The notes under the pieces were generated by a model. The model did no database searches, was not told where the DNA came from, and saw only the letters and a list, made by a program, of their open reading frames with translations. The position numbers and the translations under genes are program-made. From CAYGVT01 sp964353355 (GTDB taxonomy: Archaea > Thermoplasmatota > DTKX01 > GCA-020343715), in contig CAYGVT010000046.1 in NCBI GenBank assembly GCA_964353355.1, forward strand, positions 1-19,992: 19,992 bases of DNA. The letters are read 5' to 3'. Numbering within the stretch: the first letter of the stretch is position 1; the number at the start of each line of letters is the position of its first letter. This document shows, piece by piece, positions 14,802-19,992 of this stretch.

Positions 14802-15386
14802 GTGGACCTGGCGGCCGTGCTGCTCGTCATCGTCCAGGCCATCTTCGCGATGCTGCCCGCCTACGTCGCCAACCCCATGGCCGTGCTCACGGGGGGCGGG
14901 GCACCCATCGACGGCGGGCGCGCGTGGCGCGACGGCCGCCGCGTGCTGGGCGACGGCAAGACATGGCGTGGCCTGCTCGGCGGCACGGTCTCGGGCGTGG
15001 CCCTGTGCGGCATCCTGTCCGCGACCGTCAGGCTCTCGGGCACGGACGCGGCGACCGACTTCCTCATGCCGGGCTGGGGCAGCACCTCGTGGCTGTGGGT
15101 CGGGACGCTTCTCGCGTTCGGGGCGCTCTTCGGCGACTCGGTCAAGTCCTTCTTCAAGCGCCGGCTCGGCCGCGACCGCGGCGCGAAGGCGCCCCTGCTG
15201 GACATGTACGACTTCGTGCTGGGCGCCTCCCTCTGGGCCGGGGTGCTCGCGTGGCCCTGGTTCCAGGGCGCGTTCCACCTGTGGGCGCCATGGCACCTGC
15301 TCGTCGTGCTCGCCGTCACGCCCGCGCTCCACAGGAGCGTTAATATATTGGGCTACAAGATGGGGAAGAAGGACGTCCCGTGGTGA
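14802..15386 (+). CDS. carS: CDP-archaeol synthase
   Basis: This integral membrane enzyme transfers CMP from CTP to unsaturated archaetidic acid (digeranylgeranylglyceryl phosphate), giving CDP-archaeol for ether phospholipid synthesis. The protein has 194 residues with about five hydrophobic segments. Family landmarks are an N-terminal span ending LPAYVANPMAVL, then GDGKTWRGLLGG near 50, FGDSVKSFFKRR near 109-120, DMYDFVLGA near 134-142, and the closing NILGYKMGKKDVPW. The usual DQLDF of the fourth motif reads DMYDF here; both acids are kept. The GTG start at 14802 follows a strong ribosome site. The stop codon lies within the ribosome-site region of pyrE, only five bases before its ATG, so coupled translation is likely. 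Confidence 0.93.
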   Translation: MDLAAVLLVIVQAIFAMLPAYVANPMAVLTGGGAPIDGGRAWRDGRRVLGDGKTWRGLLGGTVSGVALCGILSATVRLSGTDAATDFLMPGWGSTSWLWVGTLLAFGALFGDSVKSFFKRRLGRDRGAKAPLLDMYDFVLGASLWAGVLAWPWFQGAFHLWAPWHLLVVLAVTPALHRSVNILGYKMGKKDVPW

Positions 15387-15391
15387 GTGGA

Positions 15392-15976
15392 ATGGAGGGT
15401 GGGAACGGTGGCAGGGGAGGTGCTGGCGATGTCCGCGAGGAGCTCGCCAGGGCGCTCCTTGACGTGGGGGCGGTCGAGTTCGGCGAGTTCGTGCTCGCCT
15501 CGGGCCGCCGGAGCGACGTCTACGTCAACGTCAAGCGCGCCGTCACCCGCCCCGGCATCCTGCGGCTGTGCGCGCGCGCGATGGCTGACCACATCGGCGG
15601 GGCGGTGCGCATCGCGGGCGTGGAGCTGGGTGCGGTCCCGCTCGCGGTCGCGGTCAGCCTCGAGACGGGGTTGCCCTTCATCATGGTACGCAAACGGCCC
15701 AAGGACCACGGTACCCAGTCGCTGCTCGAGGGCGAGCTGGAGCCCGCGGACGAGGTCGTGCTGGTCGAGGACGTGACCACGACGGCCGGCTCAGCGGTCA
15801 AGGCCGTGGGCGCGCTGCGGGAGGGCGGGGCGACCATCACGCGGGTCGTCTCGGTCCTCGACCGCGGGGAGGGGGCGGCCGAGGCCCTAGCGGCTGAGGG
15901 GGTAGAGCTTATACCCATCCTCACCCTCGCGGACATGCGGAGGCGCGCCCAGGCGAGGGGGGCGCCAGGCCCCTAG
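15392..15976 (+). CDS. pyrE: Orotate phosphoribosyltransferase
   Basis: This enzyme joins orotate and PRPP to form orotidine 5'-phosphate, the fifth step of UMP synthesis; it is cytosolic and dimeric. The protein has 194 residues of the type I PRTase fold. It shows FGEFVLASGRRSDVYVNVK near the start, the catalytic-loop region VRKRPKDHGTQSLLEG, and the PRPP loop VVLVEDVTTTAGS. In the PRPP loop the usual TTGGS reads TTAGS. The first 14 residues are Gly-rich and probably a flexible tail. ATG 15392 is preferred, with GGTGA five bases upstream; GTG 15380 or 15383 would overlap carS and are alternatives. The ZIP transporter gene follows 10 bases after the stop. Confidence 0.93.
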   Translation: MEGGNGGRGGAGDVREELARALLDVGAVEFGEFVLASGRRSDVYVNVKRAVTRPGILRLCARAMADHIGGAVRIAGVELGAVPLAVAVSLETGLPFIMVRKRPKDHGTQSLLEGELEPADEVVLVEDVTTTAGSAVKAVGALREGGATITRVVSVLDRGEGAAEALAAEGVELIPILTLADMRRRAQARGAPGP

Positions 15977-15986
15977 GTGACGTCCC

Positions 15987-16934
15987 ATGGCGAACGAGCT
16001 CATCGCGCTGGCGCTCACGGTGCTTGCCGGGCTCTCCACCGGCGTCGGGAGCGCCATCGCCTTCTTCTTCAAGAGGCCCAGGCTGGGCTACCTCGCGTTC
16101 GCGCTGGGCCTGTCAACGGGCGTGATGATCTACGTGTCGTTCATGGAGCTCCTCCCGCAGGCCGTGGCCCACATCGGCATGACGTGGGGCACCGTGGCGT
16201 TCTTCCTGGGAGTCCTGTTCATCGCCGCCGTCGACCTGGTCATCCCCCACGAGGCCAACCCCCACGAGTTCGCGGAGGAGGGCGAGCTCAAGACCATCAG
16301 CACCTTGGGCCACGTCCACCCCGCTGCGCACCACGAGCCACCCCTCGCGGAGTGCGAGCCCGTGGAGGGCTCCACCCCGGGGCAAGAGGTCCCGTGCGAC
16401 GAACCGCTGCCGGAGGGGATGGCCGCCTCGGACGCGGAGGCACAGGCCTACCTCAAGCGCCGGTACGAGCGCCGGTCGCGGCTGATGCGCGCCGGGGTGT
16501 TCACCGCCCTCGCCATCGGCATCCACAACTTCCCCGAGGGGCTGGCGACCTTCGCCTCCGCGCTGTCCAACCTGGGGGTGGGCGTCGCCATCGCCATCGC
16601 GGTGGCCATCCACAACATCCCCGAGGGCATATCGGTGTCGGTGCCCATCTTCTATGCCACGGGCGACCGCAAGAAGGCCTTCCGCCTGTCCTTCCTCTCG
16701 GGCCTGGCCGAGCCCGCGGGCGCGCTGCTGGGGTACGCCATCCTGCGGCCGTTCCTGACACACGCGCTGCTCGCGTCGCTCATGGGGTTCGTCGCTGGCA
16801 TCATGGTGTACATCTCCGTGGACGAGCTCCTCCCCCTCGCGCACCAGTACGGCAAGGGCCATGCCGTCATAACCGGCATCATCCTGGGCATGGCCATCAT
16901 GGCCGCGAGCCTCATCCTCTTCGCGCCCCATTGA
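15987..16934 (+). CDS. ZIP-family divalent metal transporter
   Basis: A membrane protein of 315 residues with about eight hydrophobic spans, predicted to import zinc or another divalent metal into the cytoplasm. Diagnostic metal-site motifs are HNFPEG (180-185) and HNIPEG (209-214), at the expected 29-residue distance. Between spans 3 and 4 is a long hydrophilic loop of about 75 residues with several His (HEANPHE, HVHPAAHHE) plus Asp/Glu and two Cys, a likely metal-sensing segment. It resembles the bacterial ZupT and eukaryotic ZIP11-like branch, although substrate choice cannot be read from sequence. ATG 15987 has AGGTGA about seven bases upstream. It directly follows pyrE and is presumably cotranscribed. 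No metal-responsive operator is visible because no promoter is local. Confidence 0.9.
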   Translation: MANELIALALTVLAGLSTGVGSAIAFFFKRPRLGYLAFALGLSTGVMIYVSFMELLPQAVAHIGMTWGTVAFFLGVLFIAAVDLVIPHEANPHEFAEEGELKTISTLGHVHPAAHHEPPLAECEPVEGSTPGQEVPCDEPLPEGMAASDAEAQAYLKRRYERRSRLMRAGVFTALAIGIHNFPEGLATFASALSNLGVGVAIAIAVAIHNIPEGISVSVPIFYATGDRKKAFRLSFLSGLAEPAGALLGYAILRPFLTHALLASLMGFVAGIMVYISVDELLPLAHQYGKGHAVITGIILGMAIMAASLILFAPH

Positions 16935-16964
16935 GCGCCACGTGCGCGGCCCGCCACGGCAACC

Positions 16965-17010
16965 GTTAAGAGCAGTGCGGTCCATCCAGGAGGCGCTCCA
17001 GGGAGGAAGG
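16965..17010 (+). promoter_or_regulatory. Possible purD promoter and ribosome site
   Basis: GTTAAGAG (16965-16972) is a weak TATA-like element in a GC-rich gap of 81 bases. It would give a leader of about 20 nt. GGGAGGAAGG (17001-17010), five bases before ATG 17016, is a strong ribosome site. The ribosome site is certain; the promoter is doubtful, and purD may be read through from the upstream operon. Confidence 0.4.
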
Positions 17011-17015
17011 TCCTC

Positions 17016-18353
17016 ATGAGGATACTGGTGGTCGGCGGCGGCGGCCGCGAGCACGCGATGGCGCAGTCCGTCGTCAAGGGCGGCGGCGAGCTCTTCTCCG
17101 TCATGAAGAACCGCAACCCCGGCATCGCCCGCATCGCCAAGGACGTGAGGCTCTGCGACGAGAAGGACATCCCCGCGGTCCTGGGCTTCGCCCAGTCGGT
17201 CGGGGTGGAGATGCTGGTGGTGGGGCCGGAGGCCTCGCTCGAGGTGGGCATCTCGGACGCCTTCGAGCGCGCGGGCATCGTCGCGGCCTCCCCGTCCAAG
17301 GCCGCGGCCCGCATAGAGACGGACAAGTCCTTCATGCGCGAGCTCATGGACCGGCACGACATCCCTGGCCGCGTCGAGCACCACACGTTCTCGGTCCCGA
17401 AGGACGCGGAGGAGTTCATCCGCTCCCACCCGGGGCAGCTGGTCGTCAAGCCCATCGGCCTCACCAGCGGCAAGGGCGTCCGCATCGAGGGCGAGCACCT
17501 CAAGGGAAAGGACGAGGTCGTCGCCTACGCGCGCGAGTGCATCGAGCTGGGGGTGTCGGGGCACAACCGCGTCGTGCTCGAGGAGAGGCTCGAGGGCGAG
17601 GAGTTCACGCTGCAGTGCTTCACCGACGGCATCGTGGTGAGGCCCATGCCCGCCGTCCAGGACCACAAGCGCGCCTACGAGGGGGACGTGGGCCCCAACA
17701 CGGGCGGCATGGGCTCCTACTCGGACGCGGACCACCTGCTGCCCTTCCTGCCCAGGCAGGTCTACGACCAGGCCGTGGCCATCTGCCAGGCCATCGTGGA
17801 CGCGCTGCGGCGCGATGGCCGGCGGTACGTGGGCACGATGTACGGGCAGTTCATGTACACCGCCCGCGGCCCGCTCGTCATCGAGGTCAACGCGCGGTTC
17901 GGCGACCCCGAGGCCATGAACGTGCTGCCCATCCTGAGGACGAACTACGTGGACATCCTGACCGCGATGGTCTCGCAGTCCCTCGAGGACGAGGACGTCA
18001 GGTTCGAGAACAGAGCGACGGTTTGCAAGTACGTCGTGCCCAAGGGCTACGGCACGCGCTCGCTCTCGGGCTACCCGATGTCCGTGGACGAGGGCGCCAT
18101 CAAGCGCGCGGGGGCGGAGCTGTTCTACGCCTCCGTGGACGAGCACGAGGGCAAGCTCTACACGATGACGTCGCGCTCGCTGGGCATCGTGGGCATCGGC
18201 TCGACCATCGCCGAGGCCGAGCAGAAGGCGGAGCGCGCTCTCGGGGCCGTCAAGGGCGAGTACGACGCGCGCCACGACATCGGCCGCCCCCCCCTGCTCG
18301 AGCGCCGCGTCGCCCACATGCGCGAGCTGTTGACGGCGCGGCGGCCGGGGTAG
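17016..18353 (+). CDS. purD: Phosphoribosylamine-glycine ligase (GAR synthetase)
   Basis: This enzyme uses ATP to join glycine to 5-phosphoribosylamine, giving GAR, the second step of purine synthesis. The protein has 445 residues of the ATP-grasp family, slightly longer than typical bacterial PurD, as is common in archaea. It opens with the substrate loop ILVVGGGGREHAMA, followed by LVVGPEASLEVGI. The ATP-grasp part shows VVKPIGLTSGKGVRI, then GPNTGGMGSYS, and the Mg-binding VIEVNARFGDPEAMNVLP with E290 and N292. A C-terminal domain carries the purine-synthesis 'PRANS-like' strands (VVPKGYGTRSLSGYP). The ATG 17016 start is fixed by a strong ribosome site. It follows the ZIP gene at a distance of 81 bases. 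Confidence 0.95.
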   Translation: MRILVVGGGGREHAMAQSVVKGGGELFSVMKNRNPGIARIAKDVRLCDEKDIPAVLGFAQSVGVEMLVVGPEASLEVGISDAFERAGIVAASPSKAAARIETDKSFMRELMDRHDIPGRVEHHTFSVPKDAEEFIRSHPGQLVVKPIGLTSGKGVRIEGEHLKGKDEVVAYARECIELGVSGHNRVVLEERLEGEEFTLQCFTDGIVVRPMPAVQDHKRAYEGDVGPNTGGMGSYSDADHLLPFLPRQVYDQAVAICQAIVDALRRDGRRYVGTMYGQFMYTARGPLVIEVNARFGDPEAMNVLPILRTNYVDILTAMVSQSLEDEDVRFENRATVCKYVVPKGYGTRSLSGYPMSVDEGAIKRAGAELFYASVDEHEGKLYTMTSRSLGIVGIGSTIAEAEQKAERALGAVKGEYDARHDIGRPPLLERRVAHMRELLTARRPG

Positions 18354-18360
18354 GCAGGGC

Positions 18361-18480
18361 CTAGGCGGCGCGGTGCGGCCATCCCGACGCGCCGAGCGCG
18401 CGGCCCAGCCAGAAGGAGAAGAGCGCGCAGGACAGCACCCACGCCACGACGAATGTGTCCCAGAGGATGGTCGCGTCCAT
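18361..18480 (-). CDS. 39-residue single-span membrane protein
   Basis: The minus strand codes for 39 residues: MDATILWDTFVVAWVLSCA, then LFSFWLGRALGASGWPHRAA and stop. A hydrophobic stretch of about 20 residues (ILWDTFVVAWVLSCALFSFW) could cross the membrane, with basic residues on the C-terminal side. A TATA-like element lies at 18514-18522, predicting a leader of about 11 nt before ATG 18480. I do not recognise a family. Placement between purD and csl4, on the opposite strand with its own promoter, argues against a chance frame. The small size and high GC mean that it could still be spurious. Confidence 0.5.
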   Translation of the reverse strand: MDATILWDTFVVAWVLSCALFSFWLGRALGASGWPHRAA

Positions 18481-18513
18481 GCGCTATCCCGATCCGAGAA
18501 GCGCCCGGGGCCC

Positions 18514-18522
18514 TGATTTATG
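18514..18522 (-). promoter_or_regulatory. TATA-like element for the 39-aa protein
   Basis: The minus strand reads ACATAAATC in otherwise GC-rich DNA, 34-42 nt before ATG 18480. It is divergent from the csl4 promoter about 50 bp away. Confidence 0.5.
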
Positions 18523-18570
18523 TTTCGCCCGTGGCATTGCCGTTCGTCCACTGGCCACCTTCAGGCATAA

Positions 18571-18580
18571 GATTAAATAG
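18571..18580 (+). promoter_or_regulatory. TATA box of csl4
   Basis: GATTAAATAG is an AT-rich element. A start near 18602 would leave a leader of about 40 nt before ATG 18643, unlike the leaderless genes elsewhere here. A 9-bp inverted repeat (CCACTGGCC at 18548-18556, GGCCAGTGG at 18630-18638) brackets the promoter and leader. Confidence 0.6.
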
Positions 18581-18642
18581 ACCTCCGGCATTAGCAACGC
18601 CCACCTCGTCCGATAGGACTTGATTGAGAGGCCAGTGGCCGA

Positions 18643-19242
18643 ATGACCGACGCAAAACTAGTGTACCCCGGTGAGGAGCTCGGGACCGCGGAGGAGTTCA
18701 TCGCGGGACCCGGCACCTTCGTGCAGGACCACATGATCTACGCCGCGCAGATCGGGCGCGCCGTCTTCGACACGGCCGAGATGCAGGTCCACGTGACCCC
18801 CCTGCGCCCGACCAACGCCGTGCGCGTGGGCGACGTCGTCATCTGCATGGTCGACGACCTCAAATCCTCCATGGTCACCTGCGACGTGCTGCGCGTCGAG
18901 GGCGCGGACAGGCACGTGGCGGGAGAGACGCACGCGGCCATCCACGTAGCCAAGATCTCGCCCGACTACGTCCGCGAGCTCAGCGACGTCTACCGAATCA
19001 CCGACATCCTCCGCGCCCGGGTCTTCCAGGCCGAGCCGAGCATCCAGCTCGAGTCGGTCTCCGAGGAGTTCGGCGTCATCAAGGCGCTGTGCGGCGTGTG
19101 CCGGCATCCGATGGTGCGCAAGGGGCGCGACCTGTGGTGCGAGGAGTGCGAGCGCACCGAGACGCGCAAGCTCTCCTCACGCTACGGCGTTGACTTCCCC
19201 AAGGGCGTCGAGCACGCCAAGGCCGCGCCGACGGTGAGGTGA
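18643..19242 (+). CDS. csl4: Exosome complex RNA-binding protein Csl4
   Basis: Csl4 is a cap subunit of the archaeal RNA-degrading and RNA-tailing exosome. It binds RNA above the Rrp41/Rrp42 ring and helps to bring in DnaG. The 199 residues show the three expected parts. The N-terminal domain (about 1-55) starts VYPGEELGTAEEFIAGPGTF. A central S1 fold (about 58-130) contains RVGDVVICMVDDLKSSMVTC. A C-terminal zinc ribbon has C150-X2-C153 and C166-X2-C169. ATG 18643 has its own upstream TATA box. The next gene's ribosome site overlaps this stop codon, so the two form a transcription and translation unit. Confidence 0.95.
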   Translation: MTDAKLVYPGEELGTAEEFIAGPGTFVQDHMIYAAQIGRAVFDTAEMQVHVTPLRPTNAVRVGDVVICMVDDLKSSMVTCDVLRVEGADRHVAGETHAAIHVAKISPDYVRELSDVYRITDILRARVFQAEPSIQLESVSEEFGVIKALCGVCRHPMVRKGRDLWCEECERTETRKLSSRYGVDFPKGVEHAKAAPTVR

Positions 19243-19247
19243 GGCCG

Positions 19248-19451
19248 GTGGACAAGGACACCGAGAGCCTCATGGGCGAGGTGGCCGCGCTCCGTCAGGA
19301 GGTGCAGCAGCTGCGCGATCTGGTGCGCATGCTGTTCGAGATGATGATCGAGGGCGAGCTCCCCGACGACGAGCTCCCGCCCCACCTCCAGAACCCCTTC
19401 ATGGACGGCCACGGCATGGCCGGCGAGGACTTCAAGGGCCTCGGGATGTGA
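19248..19451 (+). CDS. Small acidic helical protein coupled to csl4
   Basis: A protein of 67 residues from GTG 19248. The start is chosen because AGGTGAGG sits just upstream, overlapping the csl4 stop; GTG 19239 is an alternative. The first two thirds is a heptad-like helix (EVAALRQEVQQLRDLVRMLF) likely to form a coiled coil. It is followed by an acidic, Pro-containing tail (ELPDDELPPHLQ) and a Gly/Met-rich end. I do not recognise a family. Five bases separate it from csl4, suggesting joint expression and perhaps a link to RNA processing, which is inference only. The 70 bases after it hold no gene and only a weak 5-bp hairpin. Confidence 0.7.
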   Translation: MDKDTESLMGEVAALRQEVQQLRDLVRMLFEMMIEGELPDDELPPHLQNPFMDGHGMAGEDFKGLGM

Positions 19452-19521
19452 GCCGCCCCTCCGTGAGGGCACGGGCCAAAGACGTGACCGTCCGTCCTGC
19501 CAGGGCGCGCACGGCCCCCCG

Positions 19522-19992
19522 TCACTTCTCGTACTTGCGCTTGAGCTCCCTGTAGGCCTCCTCCGAGATGTCGCCCACGATGAACCGCTCCTCGAGCTTT
19601 GCGAGGAGCTCGGATTTGTCCATGGTGGGGGCCAACGCCGCAGCCCTCCGCCGCTCCTCCTCGGACCTGGCCCCGTGCTCCTTGAGGAACGTCGACGAGT
19701 CTGAGGGGTCCGAGTAGTACCACTTGCCCTTGACCTGCGTCGTCTCGTGACCGTCCGGCAGCGTCCGCCTCTGCCCGGTCGCCAGCAGGGCCGCGAGGTC
19801 GTTCCAGTCCATGCCCTTGAGGTCGGGGGCGGGGATGCCGTAGGGGAGGCGCCCGATGGCCGTCGAGTACTTGCGCTTGAGGTTGTCGACGCGCATCCTC
19901 TCTTGGTCCTGCGCCGGGACCGCGGTCTCGGCCCGTGACATGTCCCTGAACAGCTGCTCGGTCTCCTTGGAGGCGGCCTCCGTCTCCTTGGG
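19522..19992 (-). CDS. SHOCT-like C-terminal protein (5' end beyond window)
   Basis: The frame is open to the right edge, so the N-terminus is missing; at least 156 residues are present. The visible part opens with a Glu/Lys-rich helix (PKETEAASKETEQLFRDM), then a helical segment with NLKRKYSTAIGRLPYG and MDWNDLAALLA. A short beta-like patch (KGKWYYSDPSDSSTFLKEHG) and a charged helix follow. The protein ends with LLAKLEERFIVGDISEEAYRELKRKYEK, which fits the SHOCT motif (short C-terminal oligomerisation helices: L..L...G.IS..EY..LK). SHOCT tails are found on many unrelated proteins, often with membrane or DNA-binding partners. The main domain and function cannot be told from this part. It converges with the csl4 unit. 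Confidence 0.75.
   Translation of the reverse strand, partial: PKETEAASKETEQLFRDMSRAETAVPAQDQERMRVDNLKRKYSTAIGRLPYGIPAPDLKGMDWNDLAALLATGQRRTLPDGHETTQVKGKWYYSDPSDSSTFLKEHGARSEEERRRAAALAPTMDKSELLAKLEERFIVGDISEEAYRELKRKYEK

Noticed and set aside
16113..18551. Very long minus-strand frame (812 codons) opposite the ZIP and purD genes
   Set aside because: It lies antisense to two clear conserved genes and its translation is a repetitive Arg/Gly/His shadow without any domain.
19455..19470. Hairpin CCCTC-CGT-GAGGG after the csl4 unit
   Set aside because: The stem is short and has no following T-run, which archaeal termination normally uses; it is likely chance in GC-rich DNA.

Overview
The window reads as a high-GC archaeal chromosome segment, most likely from the Thermoplasmatota or a nearby euryarchaeal lineage (inference). 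The archaeal assignment rests on the gene set: two-repeat tRNA-splicing endonuclease, exosome subunit Csl4, CDP-archaeol synthase, and a Cro/C1-type regulator of an archaeal family. It is also supported by TATA boxes that repeatedly lie 23-32 nt upstream of start codons, giving leaderless or near-leaderless mRNAs. I see no tRNA, rRNA, CRISPR array or insertion sequence.

Left half (1-8.4 kb): a cell-surface locus. It holds the tail of one PKD-domain protein and two large exported proteins. Each large protein has a signal peptide, a seven-blade SBBP-type beta-propeller head, a repeat stalk and a C-terminal membrane anchor. The stalk is five PKD domains in one and seven fibronectin type III domains in the other. 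A dihydropteroate synthase gene (folP) lies on the opposite strand between them.

Middle (8.4-11.6 kb): an accessory junction. The fibronectin gene ends on a CTAG that it shares with a relic on the opposite strand. The relic is a 50-codon copy of the 3' end of the exported-protein gene at 10155-11537. Between the relic and the full copy sits an AAA ATPase/DUF4143 gene. Its AT-rich leaderless promoter carries two identical dyads (TGCTA-N6-TAGCA), which look like operators. The surface genes and the ATPase favour AGG for arginine, whereas folP and the right half favour CGC, so this part looks like a different genomic compartment.

Right half (11.6-20 kb): ordinary core genes. endA (minus strand) is followed on the plus strand by a tight run: HTH regulator, TraB-like protein, carS, pyrE, ZIP metal transporter, and then purD with its own possible promoter. 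These serve ether-lipid synthesis, pyrimidine and purine synthesis and metal uptake. Next come a 39-residue single-span membrane protein on the minus strand (very short), csl4 with a coupled small acidic helical protein, and the C-terminal part of a SHOCT-like protein that runs off the right edge.

Most worth following up: the relic and its sharp junction, the paired operator dyads, the 39-aa membrane protein, the apparent internal duplication in the HTH regulator, and the two propeller proteins that share a head but differ in stalk.
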